This document shows positions 10,515-20,753 of a DNA stretch of 64,000 bases, in pieces. The notes beneath the pieces were generated by a model that was given only the letters and a program-made list of their open reading frames with translations, was not told the DNA's origin and did not search any database. This stretch comes from Candidatus Nanopelagicus abundans. GTDB taxonomy: Bacteria > Actinomycetota > Actinomycetes > Nanopelagicales > Nanopelagicaceae. Position 1 is the first letter of the stretch. Each line of letters opens with the position of its first letter. Location of the stretch: contig NZ_CP016779.1 in the NCBI RefSeq assembly GCF_002288305.1, forward strand, positions 806,001-870,000, written 5' to 3'. The position numbers and the translations under genes are program-made.

Positions 10515-12250
10515 TACAACTCCTGTGAATCCCAAACAGGCGCCATTGATCTGGCAACTGTAATGTCATCATTTGATGTTCCAGCAGCAACCATTGGCCA
10601 AACCATCGCATCACGGTGAACATTAAAATCAACTACAACTGGTCGATCATTAATTGCCATTGCCGCCTCAATAGTTTTATCTACATCCTCTGGTCTCTCA
10701 CAACGCAGACCAACACAGCCCATAGCTTCAGCTAACAATTTGAAATCTGGAACTCTCTTTGAATGCAGATCAGTATTTGAATAACGTTGGTTATAAAACA
10801 GCGTCTGCCACTGGCGAACCATTCCGAGAGATTCATTATTAATTACGGCAACTTTGATTGGAATATTATTTAGCGCACAAGTTACTAATTCTTGATTTGT
10901 CATTTGAAAACAACCATCGCCATCAATTGCCCAAACAGTTGTATCTGGTGCACCAACTTTGGCGCCCATTGCAGCTGGAACTGCATAGCCCATAGTTCCT
11001 AACCCACCTGAGTTAAGCCAAGTTCGTGGCTTTTCATAACCAATAAATTGTGATGCCCACATTTGATGCTGGCCAACACCGGCAGTAAAGATTGTGTCCG
11101 GACCTGAGATCTTGCCAATTCTTTCAATTACATACTGTGGTGAGACTGAACCATCAGATGGCTTGTCATAACCAAGTGGAAACTTTGTTTGCCACCCATA
11201 AACCTCATTAAGCCATGGAGTTAAATCTTGTGATTCTTTAGCAAGTGCTGCTTTAGTCACTGGATTTAGCGCAATTAAAATATTTTTTAGATCACCAATT
11301 AGTGCAACATCAGCATGACGATTCTTACCAATCTCAGCTGGATCAATGTCGGCGTGAATGATTTTGGCATTTGGTGCAAAGGTGGACAACTTACCCGTTA
11401 CTCGGTCATCAAAGCGTGCACCTAAAGTAATTAACAAATCTGCCTTTTGTAGAGCAGTTACCGCCGCTACCGTTCCATGCATACCAGGCATACCAAGATG
11501 TTGTTTATGTGAGTCTGGAAAAGCTCCACGCGCCATTAATGTTGTAACAACTGGAACGCCAGTTATTTCAGCTAATTGCATTAGCTCTTTGGCAGCATTC
11601 GCCTTAATTACACCGCCACCAACATAAAGAACTGGTTTCTTTGATTGAGTTATTAAGGCTGCTGCATCTCTAATCGCCTCACTCTTTGGCTCAACAACTG
11701 GGTTGTATCCAGCTAGGGAAACGTTTTTTGGATAGTTAAAAGTAGTCTCTTTTTGTAGCGCATCTTTTGCAATATCAACTAAAACAGCGCCAGGTCTACC
11801 CGTACTTGCAATATGGAAAGCCTCTGCGATCGCGCGCGGAATATCTGCAGGATCTGTAATTAAATAATTATGTTTTGTAAATGGCATGGTAATGCCACGA
11901 ATATCTGCCTCTTGAAAAGCATCGGTTCCAATTGCCGCCGATGGCACCTGCCCTGTTATTGCCACAACTGGAACTGAATCCATCTGCGCATCAGCAAGTG
12001 GTGTAACTAAGTTTGTTGCACCAGGACCTGAAGTTGCGATACAAACTCCAACGCGCCCAGTTACTTGGGCATATCCTGTTGCCGCGTGTCCTGCGCCTTG
12101 TTCATGTCTTACTAATATGTGTCTTATTTTTGAATCAAAAATTGGATCATAAGCAGGAAGGATGGCGCCACCTGGTATGCCAAACATGACATCAACACCA
12201 GCAGCTTCAAGTGCGTTAACTAAACTTTGCGCACCATTCATCTTGCTCAT
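10514..12250 (-). CDS. ilvB: Acetolactate synthase large (catalytic) subunit
   Basis: This TPP-, FAD- and Mg-dependent enzyme makes acetolactate or acetohydroxybutyrate, the committed step of branched-chain synthesis. The 578-aa protein has the TPP-activating Glu50 in [15 protein letters not shown], the FAD domain in the middle ([12 protein letters not shown]), and the TPP/Mg motif IDGDGCFQM ... [12 protein letters not shown] near 440-480. The ATG at 12250 has GGAAAGGAAAAG before it. It is the first structural gene behind a leader-peptide attenuator, so expression should respond to charged tRNA-Val/Ile. Confidence 0.96.
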   Translation of the reverse strand: MSKMNGAQSLVNALEAAGVDVMFGIPGGAILPAYDPIFDSKIRHILVRHEQGAGHAATGYAQVTGRVGVCIATSGPGATNLVTPLADAQMDSVPVVAITGQVPSAAIGTDAFQEADIRGITMPFTKHNYLITDPADIPRAIAEAFHIASTGRPGAVLVDIAKDALQKETTFNYPKNVSLAGYNPVVEPKSEAIRDAAALITQSKKPVLYVGGGVIKANAAKELMQLAEITGVPVVTTLMARGAFPDSHKQHLGMPGMHGTVAAVTALQKADLLITLGARFDDRVTGKLSTFAPNAKIIHADIDPAEIGKNRHADVALIGDLKNILIALNPVTKAALAKESQDLTPWLNEVYGWQTKFPLGYDKPSDGSVSPQYVIERIGKISGPDTIFTAGVGQHQMWASQFIGYEKPRTWLNSGGLGTMGYAVPAAMGAKVGAPDTTVWAIDGDGCFQMTNQELVTCALNNIPIKVAVINNESLGMVRQWQTLFYNQRYSNTDLHSKRVPDFKLLAEAMGCVGLRCERPEDVDKTIEAAMAINDRPVVVDFNVHRDAMVWPMVAAGTSNDDITVARSMAPVWDSQEL

Positions 12251-12284
12251 CTTTTCCTTTCCTAATTCGGCCTACTAAAGCAAA

Positions 12285-12308
12285 ACCCCTCAGTTTTATC
12301 TGAGGGGT
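12285..12308 (-). terminator. Attenuator terminator hairpin of the ilvB operon
   Basis: ACCCCTCAG (12285-12293) and CTGAGGGGT (12300-12308) form a perfect 9-bp stem with a 6-nt loop. On the minus strand it is followed by TTTTGCTTT, an intrinsic terminator. It lies between the leader peptide and ilvB. A second hairpin (CTAACT 12314-12319 with AGTTAG 12326-12331) overlaps the leader stop codon and could be the pause or competing structure. Confidence 0.85.
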
Positions 12309-12327
12309 GCGAACTAACTTTTTCTAG

Positions 12328-12402
12328 TTAGCGCGCACGCTCAATAATCACCACGACCACTGATGTGATCGCAATTTGTGAGATAAGTGAGCTTTTCGTC
12401 AT
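12328..12402 (-). CDS. ilvB operon leader peptide (24 aa, Val/Ile-rich)
   Basis: A 24-codon frame reads MTKSSLISQIAITSVVVVII plus ERAR, with a run of four Val and two Ile near its end. It is followed after 20 nt by a terminator hairpin and then ilvB. This is the arrangement of transcription attenuation for branched-chain operons, known in enterobacteria and in Corynebacterium ilvB: a ribosome stalled at Val/Ile codons prevents the terminator. No ribosome-binding site precedes the ATG, and the predicted transcription start falls on its A, so translation is probably leaderless. Too short for routine gene callers. Confidence 0.8.
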   Translation of the reverse strand: MTKSSLISQIAITSVVVVIIERAR

Positions 12403-12408
12403 GGCATT

Positions 12409-12438
12409 AGTATCGCAAGTAGTGCGTGCACTAGTCAA
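12409..12438 (-). promoter_or_regulatory. Promoter of the ilvB leader
   Basis: On the minus strand TTGACT (12438-12433) and GATACT (12414-12409) are separated by 18 bp, a near-consensus sigma-70 pair. Seven bases after the -10 box is the A of the leader-peptide ATG (12402), predicting a leaderless transcript. A TGAGAT-N4-ATCTCA palindrome at 12443-12458 sits just upstream of the -35 and could be an operator. Confidence 0.65.
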
Positions 12439-12442
12439 CTCC

Positions 12443-12458
12443 TGAGATTGTGATCTCA
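12443..12458. promoter_or_regulatory. Palindrome upstream of the ilvB -35 box
   Basis: TGAGAT TGTG ATCTCA is a perfect 6-bp inverted repeat with a 4-bp spacer, 4 bp upstream of the -35 hexamer. Size and position suit a dimeric regulator, for example an Lrp-like activator. No T-tract follows, so a terminator for ilvD is unlikely. The regulator is unknown. Confidence 0.35.
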
Positions 12459-12490
12459 TTATTTGAGCCTACTTAGATAACGAAAAAGTA

Positions 12491-14182
12491 TTAATCACAG
12501 ACCGCGCCCTTTGAGGCGCTACCAACTAGTTTTGAATACTTGGCTAATACCCCGCGACGGTATTTATGTGGAATTGGTTTAAAGTTTTTCTTTCGCTCAT
12601 TCATTTCTTTCTCATCCACTAATAAATCTAATGTTCGCTTTTGGGTATCAATTCTCACGCGATCGCCATTTTTTACAAATGCAATTGCTCCGCCATCAAC
12701 AGCCTCTGGTGCAACATGACCAACGCAAAGTCCAGTTGTACCACCTGAGAATCTTCCATCTGTAATTAATAAGACTGTCTTGCCAAGACCAGCACCTTTT
12801 ATTGCGCCAGTAATCATTAACATCTCGCGCATACCAGGACCACCTTTTGGTCCTTCATATCTAATTACTACAACATCACCTGCAACAATTGAGCCATTCT
12901 CTAACGCATCCATCGCTGCTTGCTCGCGCTCAAATACCTTTGCTGGTCCTTCAAAAACATCAACACCTACTCCAGCCGTCTTACATACCGCACCATCACT
13001 AGCGAGTGAGCCTTTAAGAATTGTAATGCCACCACCTACCGCAAGTGGATTCTTTACTGCTTTAAGAATTTCACCATCGGCATCAGGAGGATTAATATCT
13101 TTAAGATTCTCAGCCATTGTTTTACCGGTAACAGTTAGACAATCACCATGTAGTAAGCCAGCATCTAGTAGTGCCCTAAGAATTACTGGAATTCCACCAA
13201 CCTTGTCCACATCAGTCATTACATACTTACCAAAAGGTTTTAAATCTCCAAGTAATGGAACCTTTGAACCAACTCTATGGAAATCCTCAAGAGTTAAATC
13301 AACTTCAGCTTCATGAGCTATCGCTAAAAGATGAAGTACTGCGTTAGTTGATCCGCCAAGTGCCATAACAACTGTGATGGCATTTTCAAATGCCTTTTTA
13401 GTTAAAATCTGTCTAGTAGTAATTCCCTGACGAATTAACTCAACAACAGCTGCTCCAGATTTGATTGCGTAATCATCACGACGTCGATCAATTGATGGAG
13501 GTGAAGCTGATCCTGGCAGTGATAAACCTATTGCTTCACCAACTGCTGCCATTGTGTTAGCGGTATACATGCCACCACATGCGCCCTCACCTGGGCAGAT
13601 TGCACGTTCAATTTTATCTACTTCTTCTTGTGTAATTAATCCGCGAGCGCACGCTCCAACCGCCTCAAATGCATCAATGATTGTTATATCTCTGCCATCT
13701 ACTTTTCCTGGCATAGTTGAACCTGCGTAAACAAAAACACTTGCAACATCCATACGAGCGGCCGCCATCATCATGCCAGGAAGTGATTTATCACAACCGG
13801 CGAAGGTAACCATTCCATCTAATCGCTCTGCTTGCATAACTGTTTCAACAGAATCGGCAATAACTTCACGTGAGACTAAAGAAAAATGCATACCTTCATG
13901 GCCCATTGAAATTCCATCAGAGACTGAGATAGTTCCAAATTGCATTGGGAAACCACCAGCTTCAATTACACCTTTCTTAGATGCTTTAGCTAAACGGTCG
14001 AGGGATAAATTACATGGCGTAATTTCATTCCAAGAAGATGCAATACCTATTTGTGGCTTAGCAAAATCTTCATCTTTAAATCCAACTGCTCTAAGCATGC
14101 CCCTGGCTGGTGCACGCTCCATGCCATCAGTTACTAAGCCAGATCGTGGCTTCATTTTATTTGTAGGCTTTTTATCGCTCAT
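12491..14182 (-). CDS. ilvD: Dihydroxy-acid dehydratase
   Basis: IlvD dehydrates the dihydroxy acids made by IlvC to the 2-keto acids of Val and Ile. The 563-aa protein carries the three iron-sulfur ligands Cys57 (TPCNLSL), Cys130 ([11 protein letters not shown]) and Cys202 ([14 protein letters not shown]) and the C-terminal [15 protein letters not shown] motif. It is transcribed 9 nt after gatB and upstream of the ilvB promoter, so it may be expressed both with gat and independently of attenuation. Length fits the family (about 560). Confidence 0.96.
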   Translation of the reverse strand: MSDKKPTNKMKPRSGLVTDGMERAPARGMLRAVGFKDEDFAKPQIGIASSWNEITPCNLSLDRLAKASKKGVIEAGGFPMQFGTISVSDGISMGHEGMHFSLVSREVIADSVETVMQAERLDGMVTFAGCDKSLPGMMMAAARMDVASVFVYAGSTMPGKVDGRDITIIDAFEAVGACARGLITQEEVDKIERAICPGEGACGGMYTANTMAAVGEAIGLSLPGSASPPSIDRRRDDYAIKSGAAVVELIRQGITTRQILTKKAFENAITVVMALGGSTNAVLHLLAIAHEAEVDLTLEDFHRVGSKVPLLGDLKPFGKYVMTDVDKVGGIPVILRALLDAGLLHGDCLTVTGKTMAENLKDINPPDADGEILKAVKNPLAVGGGITILKGSLASDGAVCKTAGVGVDVFEGPAKVFEREQAAMDALENGSIVAGDVVVIRYEGPKGGPGMREMLMITGAIKGAGLGKTVLLITDGRFSGGTTGLCVGHVAPEAVDGGAIAFVKNGDRVRIDTQKRTLDLLVDEKEMNERKKNFKPIPHKYRRGVLAKYSKLVGSASKGAVCD

Positions 14183-14191
14183 GAGATTAGT

Positions 14192-15688
14192 TTATTGCCC
14201 TAAGTGTTTTAGTAATAGTTCACGCACCTTAGCCGCATCAGCTTGTCCACCTGTTGCTTTCATCACTGCGCCAATTAACGCACCGGCTGCTGGAATATTT
14301 CCCTCTCGCACCCGCTGGGCAGTCTCTGCTTGCGCAGCCACTGCGTCAATGATTGCTTTCATAAGTTGTGAATCATCGGAGACAACCTTAAGTCCTCGCT
14401 TTGTGATCACATCAGCAGGTGAGCCCTCCCCTGCAATAACACCTTCCACAACTTGACGAGCTAATTTATCGGTTAATTCACCTTTTGTAATTAACGCAAT
14501 TACTTGAGCAACATCTTTAACTGATATTAACTCTGTTGCTAAAACTGATCGATCATTTGCAATTCTAGATATCTCACCTAGCCACCAGCTGCGAGCTTTA
14601 GTTGGATCTGCCCCTAGTAGAACTGTCTCTTCAACTGTGTCCAGTAATTCGGCGTTAACCATAGCTGCCATCTCTTTATCAGGAACTGACCAAGTAGTTT
14701 GTAATCTCTTTCTACGGTCTGCTGGTTTTTCTGGCAATATTTTTTTAAGCTCTTCAATCCATTTTGCATCTGGCACAACTGGAACTAAATCTGGCTCTGG
14801 GAAGTATCGATAATCTTCAGCCTGCTCTTTAGATCTACCAGGACGAGTTTGACCACTTTCTTCTAAGAAGTGACGGGTTTCCTGAATGATCCGCTCACCA
14901 TCTTCTAATCTGTTTGCTTGCCTAATTACTTCTCCAATTACTGCCCGCTCAACGGAGCGCAGTGAGTTAACATTTTTTGTTTCGCTCCTTGTTCCTAGTT
15001 TCCCGCTGTTAACTTGCGCAAGAGATAAATTAACGTCGCATCTAAGTGAGCCTTGCTCCATTTTTACATCAGAGACTTTAAGGCCGCGCAAAATATCGCG
15101 TAAAGCTGCCACATAAGCACGTGCTACTTGCGGTGCATACTTTCCAGTATCTGGCACAATCTTGGTAACAATTTCAACTAATGGAATTCCTGCTCGGTTG
15201 TAATCAAGTAGTGAGTACTCAGCGCCATGAATACGACCGGTTGATCCACCAACATGAAGTGATTTACCAGTGTCCTCTTCCATATGAACTCTTTCAATTT
15301 CAATTCTAAAAGTTTTATCACCTTCATCGGTTTGGATTTGAACGTCTAAGTAGCCATTTACACAAATCGGTTCATCATATTGAGAGGTTTGAAAATTCTT
15401 TGGCATATCTGGATAAAAGTAATTCTTACGAGCAAATCTTGAATAAGGCGCAATTGAGCAATTAAGTGCAAGACCAATAAGTATTGTGCTCTCAATCGCT
15501 CTTTTATTTACAACCGGTAGGGCGCCAGGAAGCCCAAGACAAACCGGGCAGGTTTGAGTATTAGGTAATGCACCAAACTCTGTAGCACAGCTACAAAACA
15601 TCTTTGATTTTGTATTTAATTCAACGTGAACCTCAAGCCCTAGCGTTGGTTCATATTTTTCAATTACTTGATCATAATTTAAACTCAT
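14192..15688 (-). CDS. gatB: Asp/Glu-tRNA amidotransferase subunit B
   Basis: GatB binds mischarged Glu-tRNA(Gln) or Asp-tRNA(Asn), activates it with ATP and receives ammonia from GatA. The 498-aa protein starts [20 protein letters not shown], has the zinc ligands Cys32, Cys34, Cys47 and Cys50 (FCSC...CPVC), the cradle domain and a C-terminal tail/YqeY-like domain ([11 protein letters not shown]). An upstream in-frame start 48 nt away lies inside gatA; the ATG at 15688 overlaps the gatA stop by 4 nt and is the usual N-terminus. Confidence 0.95.
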   Translation of the reverse strand: MSLNYDQVIEKYEPTLGLEVHVELNTKSKMFCSCATEFGALPNTQTCPVCLGLPGALPVVNKRAIESTILIGLALNCSIAPYSRFARKNYFYPDMPKNFQTSQYDEPICVNGYLDVQIQTDEGDKTFRIEIERVHMEEDTGKSLHVGGSTGRIHGAEYSLLDYNRAGIPLVEIVTKIVPDTGKYAPQVARAYVAALRDILRGLKVSDVKMEQGSLRCDVNLSLAQVNSGKLGTRSETKNVNSLRSVERAVIGEVIRQANRLEDGERIIQETRHFLEESGQTRPGRSKEQAEDYRYFPEPDLVPVVPDAKWIEELKKILPEKPADRRKRLQTTWSVPDKEMAAMVNAELLDTVEETVLLGADPTKARSWWLGEISRIANDRSVLATELISVKDVAQVIALITKGELTDKLARQVVEGVIAGEGSPADVITKRGLKVVSDDSQLMKAIIDAVAAQAETAQRVREGNIPAAGALIGAVMKATGGQADAAKVRELLLKHLGQ

Positions 15689-17184
15689 TTTGAACCTACT
15701 AGCTTTGGTGCAAAATCTAGGATCGGCTTTCCCCACTTTGATAGCAAGGCTGCTTCAAGGGCGCCTCCTACTAAATACATCCGATCATCTTTCATTGCCG
15801 GTGACATAATTTGAAAACCTACTGGCAAATTATCTTCTGCTGCTAATCCACACGGCAAACTCATGCCGCCAATACCTGCCATATTTACTGGAATAGTTGC
15901 AATATCATTTAAATACATTGCAAGAGGGTCATTACTTTTTTCACCAATTTTAAAGGCGGTAGTTGGTGCAGTTGGCGACACTAGAACATCACACTTAGTA
16001 AAGGCAGCATCAAAATCTTGTTTAATTAAGGTTCGAACCTTTTGCGCTGAACCATAATATGCATCATAGTAACCAGAAGATAATGCATAGGTTCCTAGAA
16101 TTATTCGCCTCTTCACCTCACGGCCAAAGCCTGCTTGCCTTGTTAAATTCATTACCTCTTCCGCACTTTTAACACCATCATCTCCTACACGCAAACCAAA
16201 GCGCATTGAATCAAATCTTGCTAAATTAGATGAGCACTCACTGGGAGCAATTAAATAATATGCAGCTAAGGCATACTCAAAGTTGGGACAAGAAACTTCA
16301 ACAATTTCAGCGCCTAACTTAACTAACTCAGCAACTGCTTCATTAAATTTATCCTCAACACCTTTTTGATAACCATCACCGGCTAATTGCTTAACCACAC
16401 CAATTTTCATTCCCTTAACATCTAGCTTTTTAGCAGCTGCCACCACATCAGGAACCCCTTGATTAATACTTGTTGAATCCTTATTGTCATAACCTGCAAT
16501 CTCTTGGTGTAATAAAGCAGTATCTAAGACTGTGCGCGCACAAGGCCCTGCTTGATCAAGAGATGATGAGAATGCAACTAAGCCATAGCGAGATACACCG
16601 CCATAAGTTGGCTTAACACCAACTGTTCCAGTAACTGCTGCTGGTTGACGAATTGATCCACCAGTATCTGTGCCAATTGCAAGTGGTGCTTCAAATGCGG
16701 CAAGGGCTGCTGATGATCCACCACCGGAGCCACCTGGAATTCTTGTTAAATCCCATGGGTTATGAGTTGGTCCATAAGCAGAGTTTTCAGTAGATGATCC
16801 CATTGCAAACTCATCCATATTTGTCTTACCTAAAATAATCACACCAGCATTTTTTAATTTAGTAACTACAGTTGAGTCATATGGTGGTCGCCAACCTTCT
16901 AAAATTTTAGAACCACACGTAGTTGGTATACCTTTTTGTGTCATTACATCTTTAAGGGCAAGTGGAACTCCAGCAAGTGGTGATAACTTTTCTCCCGCTG
17001 CTCGCTTTTTATCAACTGCGGCTGCTTGAGCAAGTGCGCCTTCTTTATCTAAATACAAGAATGCATGAACATCTTTATCAACCGCTGCAATTTGCTCATA
17101 ATGCTGATTTGTTAACTCAACTGCGCTAATCTCTTTTTTATTAAGTGCTGCCGACATAACCGAGGCGTTATCTCTAATACTCAT
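15685..17184 (-). CDS. gatA: Asp/Glu-tRNA amidotransferase subunit A (glutaminase)
   Basis: GatA hydrolyses glutamine and channels ammonia to GatB for tRNA-dependent Gln (and Asn) formation. The 499-aa protein has the amidase Ser-cisSer-Lys triad: Lys78 in ALKDV, Ser153 in PGGSGGGSS and Ser177 in [12 protein letters not shown]. Length is standard. It couples to gatC (1-nt TAATG overlap) and gatB (4-nt overlap). The intact gatCAB set implies that this organism uses the indirect pathway for at least Gln-tRNA. Confidence 0.96.
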   Translation of the reverse strand: MSIRDNASVMSAALNKKEISAVELTNQHYEQIAAVDKDVHAFLYLDKEGALAQAAAVDKKRAAGEKLSPLAGVPLALKDVMTQKGIPTTCGSKILEGWRPPYDSTVVTKLKNAGVIILGKTNMDEFAMGSSTENSAYGPTHNPWDLTRIPGGSGGGSSAALAAFEAPLAIGTDTGGSIRQPAAVTGTVGVKPTYGGVSRYGLVAFSSSLDQAGPCARTVLDTALLHQEIAGYDNKDSTSINQGVPDVVAAAKKLDVKGMKIGVVKQLAGDGYQKGVEDKFNEAVAELVKLGAEIVEVSCPNFEYALAAYYLIAPSECSSNLARFDSMRFGLRVGDDGVKSAEEVMNLTRQAGFGREVKRRIILGTYALSSGYYDAYYGSAQKVRTLIKQDFDAAFTKCDVLVSPTAPTTAFKIGEKSNDPLAMYLNDIATIPVNMAGIGGMSLPCGLAAEDNLPVGFQIMSPAMKDDRMYLVGGALEAALLSKWGKPILDFAPKLVGSK

Positions 17185-17480
17185 TACGCTTCACCTAAAA
17201 TTTGCGGAACTTTAAATCTTCCTTCATCAATTGCCGGTGCACCCGATAATGCCTCTTCCGGAGTCAAACTTGGCAGCACAACATCTTCACGAGTTACATT
17301 ATTTACAGCAAGTGGATGAGATGTTGCAGGCACATCAGATGATGCCACTTCTTGCACTCTTGCAACGGCGCCAAGAATTACATCCATCTCACCAGCTAAA
17401 TGATCTAACTCGTCATCGCTCATAGTGATTCGAGCTAACCTAGCTAAGTTTGCGACTTCATCGCGAGAGATTGCGGCCAT
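17184..17480 (-). CDS. gatC: Asp/Glu-tRNA amidotransferase subunit C
   Basis: GatC is the small subunit that wraps around and stabilises GatA-GatB. The 98-aa protein starts [20 protein letters not shown], the usual N-terminal helix, and ends with the conserved [10 protein letters not shown] segment that docks on GatA. It is the first gene of gatCAB, 26 nt after proA on the same strand, and could be transcribed from proA. Confidence 0.94.
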   Translation of the reverse strand: MAAISRDEVANLARLARITMSDDELDHLAGEMDVILGAVARVQEVASSDVPATSHPLAVNNVTREDVVLPSLTPEEALSGAPAIDEGRFKVPQILGEA

Positions 17481-17506
17481 AATTGGCGAGTATAACTGGT
17501 GTTAAT

Positions 17507-18775
17507 TCACTCGCGAATCTGACCGTTTCCGCTAACAATCCAAGTTGTAGTTGTCATTTGCTCAAGCCCCATTGGACCTCTGGCATGCATCTTTTGATTT
17601 GAAATTCCAATCTCTGCGCCAAAGCCCATCTGCCCACCATCAGTAAATCTAGTTGAAGCATTAACCATAACTGCAGCACAATCATTTAACGTTGTAAACA
17701 GCGAGATAGCATCTTTATCTTCTGCCACTATCGCCTCAGTATGGTTAGTACCATATTTAGAGATGTGCTCAATCGCTGCCATTACATCACTGACTTGTGC
17801 CACATTTATTTCTAGCGTGCCGTATTCAGTTGACCAAGATTTCTCAGTTGCTAAGTTAGCTTTAATATTTAATTTATCAGCAATACCTTTACTCTTTGCA
17901 TCAGCATTAATTGTTACAGCAGATTTGGCTAGGGCATCAAGTGCTAGAGGTAGAAACTTATCTACAATATCTTGATGAACTAACAGAGTCTCAGCAGCGT
18001 TGCAAACACTTGGCCGATCACACTTAGAATTAATTAAGATTGCAATCGCTTTATCAAAATCAGCTGATTTATCAACGTAGACATGACAAACTCCAGCGCC
18101 AGTTTCAATTGTTGGCACAGTTGCCTCATCAACTACAGATCTAATTAGAGCCGCACTTCCTCTAGGGATAACTAGATCAACTAAGCCACGAGCGGTAAGT
18201 AGCGCGGTCGCAGTTGCTCTATCCGTAGATGGGATTAATTGGATGATCTCTTCTGAAATTTTAGTACTTGCAATTGCCTTTTTCATTACTTTAATAAGCA
18301 CTTCATTACTGTGCGTAGCAGTAGATGAGCCACGAAGTAGAGCTGCATTTCCTGACTTAATTAAAATTACGGCCGCATCAACAGTCACATTAGGGCGGGC
18401 TTCATAGACCATACCCACCACACCAAATGGCACAGACTTTTGCTTTAGATTTAAACCATTATCTAAATTTCGTTCAACTAAAACTCGTCCTAGTGGATCA
18501 GGTAGTTTTGCAATATCTCTAGCCGCCTGCGCCATCGAAGTTATTCTCTCTTTAGTAAGTAGTAATCGATCTTGCAGTGATTCATTAATGCCAGCTGCTT
18601 TTGCAGCTGCCATATCCTGCTGATTTGCGGTTAAAATTAAATCTAAATTTTTCTCAAGTTCATCTGCGATATTAAGCAAAACTTGATTGCGCTGCTCAGT
18701 AGTTGAATTAGCAAGCGTGCGGGCAGCTACTCGAGCACGCTTTGCAATCTCTGCAATCATCGAGGTGGCTTCCAT
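17507..18775 (-). CDS. proA: Gamma-glutamyl phosphate reductase
   Basis: ProA reduces gamma-glutamyl phosphate with NADPH to glutamate semialdehyde in proline synthesis. The 422-aa protein is an aldehyde-dehydrogenase-fold enzyme with catalytic Cys258 in DRPSVCNAAETLL, the PFGVVGMVYEARPNVT segment and IPRGSAALI. An alternative ATG is five codons in; I keep 18775 because an AGG precedes it. proA and proB are usually adjacent; here a plus-strand hydrolase lies between them. Confidence 0.94.
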   Translation of the reverse strand: MEATSMIAEIAKRARVAARTLANSTTEQRNQVLLNIADELEKNLDLILTANQQDMAAAKAAGINESLQDRLLLTKERITSMAQAARDIAKLPDPLGRVLVERNLDNGLNLKQKSVPFGVVGMVYEARPNVTVDAAVILIKSGNAALLRGSSTATHSNEVLIKVMKKAIASTKISEEIIQLIPSTDRATATALLTARGLVDLVIPRGSAALIRSVVDEATVPTIETGAGVCHVYVDKSADFDKAIAILINSKCDRPSVCNAAETLLVHQDIVDKFLPLALDALAKSAVTINADAKSKGIADKLNIKANLATEKSWSTEYGTLEINVAQVSDVMAAIEHISKYGTNHTEAIVAEDKDAISLFTTLNDCAAVMVNASTRFTDGGQMGFGAEIGISNQKMHARGPMGLEQMTTTTWIVSGNGQIRE

Positions 18776-18807
18776 GACCTAAGCCTACGGTCAAATAGGC
18801 TACGGAT

Positions 18808-19968
18808 GTGCGACGATTATTTAGAGTCCTTAGAAATACCGTAATTTCACTACTTCTCTTATATGCGGCGCTATTTGTGTTCACTAAAGTTATTCACTAC
18901 CCAGAACCAATTGCTGCGATTAAATTGGGATTAGCACCTGCCTCAAAGACGCCAACACTTATGCCATGGCATGTGATTGATCCAGCCGCAAAGCCAATTG
19001 CTATTCCAGTTGCTTCTGAAAAAATGCCTGCCGAAATTATGTATAAAGGAACTTCATTAGCCTTTAATCAATTTTTAAAGCAAACCGATAGCAACGCATT
19101 TATTGTTTTCCGAAATGGCGTTATGACATATGAATGGTATAAAGATGGCGTAACTCAAAGTACACAACTTCCTTCATACTCTGTCGCCAAAACTATGACA
19201 TCAATCATGATTGGGCAATTAATTGCGCAAGGAAAAATTAAAGAAAGTGATAAATTTGTTACCTATTTTCCAGAATTAAAAGCGGGAACTAGTTTTGATC
19301 TAGTAACAATTAAGCAATTACTAGATATGCAGGCAGGTGTGGGTGTTAGTGATAATTACCCATCTGGTCCTTCAGGCTGGGGTGTAGCAATTGCGCAGAT
19401 GTATGCCTCAACTGATGTCGATTGGTTTTTAAAAAATAATCGAAAGATGGCATTTGAGCCGGGATCTAAATCAGAGTATAGAAGTGTAGATACGCAAATG
19501 CTTGGCATGATAATTAAAAAAGTGACTGGCAAAAAAGTGGCAGATTACTTTAGCCAAAATGTTTGGCAGCCAGCGGGCGCAAAATATCCTGCTACCTGGA
19601 ATGTGGATCGAATTGGTGGAACTGAAAAGACTTTCTGTTGCTTTAATGCATCCGGTATTGATTACGCCAGGATTGGTATGTTGTTTTTAAATGGTGGATA
19701 CGCCGGCCCAAATAAAATCATTGATAAAGCTTGGTTAAATCGCCTAACTACTCCAGTGACAACTTTAGATCGCAATTGGGGATATGGCGCACAAGTTTGG
19801 CATCCATATCCAAATACAAGTTTAATGCTAGGACTACATGGCCAATTTGTATTTATCAATCCAGAAAGTAGAACTGTGATTGTTAAGTTAAGTGATAATC
19901 CAACTGATTCTGATCATGAAAGTGACACTGCAAAAGCACTACTTGAAATATCTAATCTGAAGAATTAA
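18808..19968 (+). CDS. Membrane-anchored serine hydrolase, beta-lactamase class C / NylB-like
   Basis: A 386-aa protein with a single N-terminal membrane span (residues ~10-28) and an extracytoplasmic serine-hydrolase domain of the penicillin-binding-protein/class C fold. The SxxK nucleophile motif is SVAK at 125-128, followed by YRS at 224-226 in the place of the family's YxN/S motif, and a late GLHGQF that fits the third motif (HxG). These features match 6-aminohexanoate-dimer-hydrolase-like esterases or DD-peptidases; the substrate is unknown. It begins with GTG. It lies divergent from proA and its stop overlaps the convergent proB end by 4 nt, splitting the proBA pair. Confidence 0.82.
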   Translation: MRRLFRVLRNTVISLLLLYAALFVFTKVIHYPEPIAAIKLGLAPASKTPTLMPWHVIDPAAKPIAIPVASEKMPAEIMYKGTSLAFNQFLKQTDSNAFIVFRNGVMTYEWYKDGVTQSTQLPSYSVAKTMTSIMIGQLIAQGKIKESDKFVTYFPELKAGTSFDLVTIKQLLDMQAGVGVSDNYPSGPSGWGVAIAQMYASTDVDWFLKNNRKMAFEPGSKSEYRSVDTQMLGMIIKKVTGKKVADYFSQNVWQPAGAKYPATWNVDRIGGTEKTFCCFNASGIDYARIGMLFLNGGYAGPNKIIDKAWLNRLTTPVTTLDRNWGYGAQVWHPYPNTSLMLGLHGQFVFINPESRTVIVKLSDNPTDSDHESDTAKALLEISNLKN

Positions 19969-20753
19969 TTAGGCAGGAAGTAAGTTCCAACTGTCTTACC
20001 AGCTAATGCATCAGGTAAATCAGATAACTTAGTAAGCAACATTCCAATTCCAGCTGCTGTAACAAGTTTTGCTGCCTCAATTTTTGTCACCATTCCCCCG
20101 CTACCAACTCCAGCTGAGCCAATGCCTCCAATAGATTGAGCATCTATTTTTGAGATATCACTGACCTGATGAATTGCTTTTGCACCAGGCTTTGCTGGGT
20201 TAGCGTCATATAGACCATCAATATCAGTGACTAATACAAGTAAATCTGCTTTTAGTAAATTTGTAACTAATGCTGCTAAACCATCATTATCGCCAAATTT
20301 AATTTCTTCAGTTCCAACAGAGTCATTCTCATTAATAATTGGAACAACACTTAACTTAAGCAAAGAAAGTAGAACTTCTTTAATATTCTCTACATGCTTT
20401 GCCTTTGTAATATCATCTAATGTGATTAGAACTTGAGAAGTTGTAATTTTAAATCGATTAAATGATTGGGTATATCTAGCCATAAGTAAGCCTTGCCCAA
20501 CTGATGCAGCAGCTTGTTGGGAGGTTAGATCTGTAGGGCGCGAGTTAAGTCCAAGGGGTGCAAGACCAGCAGCGATAGCACCGGATGAAACAACTGCTAC
20601 CTCTTTACCTTCACTCTTAAGTTTTGCTACAACATCAACTAATTTATCAATTGCAGCTGGATCTAAATTGGCGCCAGCTTTACCAGTAAGTGTTGATGAA
20701 CCAACTTTGATAACAATTCGCTTAGCTGCGCTGATATTAACGGACATCTTCAT
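19965..20753 (-). CDS. proB: Glutamate 5-kinase without PUA domain
   Basis: ProB phosphorylates glutamate in the first step of proline synthesis. The 262-aa protein has the amino-acid-kinase fold: VIKVGSSTL at the N-terminus, [17 protein letters not shown] and [11 protein letters not shown], and [12 protein letters not shown]. It ends where the kinase domain ends, so the ~100-residue C-terminal PUA domain of the E. coli enzyme is absent, as in some other bacteria. It overlaps obg by 17 nt; the ATG two codons later at 20747 is an alternative start. Confidence 0.93.
   Translation of the reverse strand: MKMSVNISAAKRIVIKVGSSTLTGKAGANLDPAAIDKLVDVVAKLKSEGKEVAVVSSGAIAAGLAPLGLNSRPTDLTSQQAAASVGQGLLMARYTQSFNRFKITTSQVLITLDDITKAKHVENIKEVLLSLLKLSVVPIINENDSVGTEEIKFGDNDGLAALVTNLLKADLLVLVTDIDGLYDANPAKPGAKAIHQVSDISKIDAQSIGGIGSAGVGSGGMVTKIEAAKLVTAAGIGMLLTKLSDLPDALAGKTVGTYFLPN

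Noticed and set aside
12250-12490. T-box riboswitch upstream of ilvB
   Set aside because: No T-box sequence or specifier stem; the leader peptide and terminator explain the region.
12780-13316. 178-codon open frame on the plus strand inside ilvD
   Set aside because: Antisense shadow of ilvD; Pro/Ser-rich composition with no ribosome site or domain.
13773-14456. 227-codon plus-strand frame across the ilvD/gatB junction
   Set aside because: Antisense to two conserved genes; composition is that of a complementary strand.
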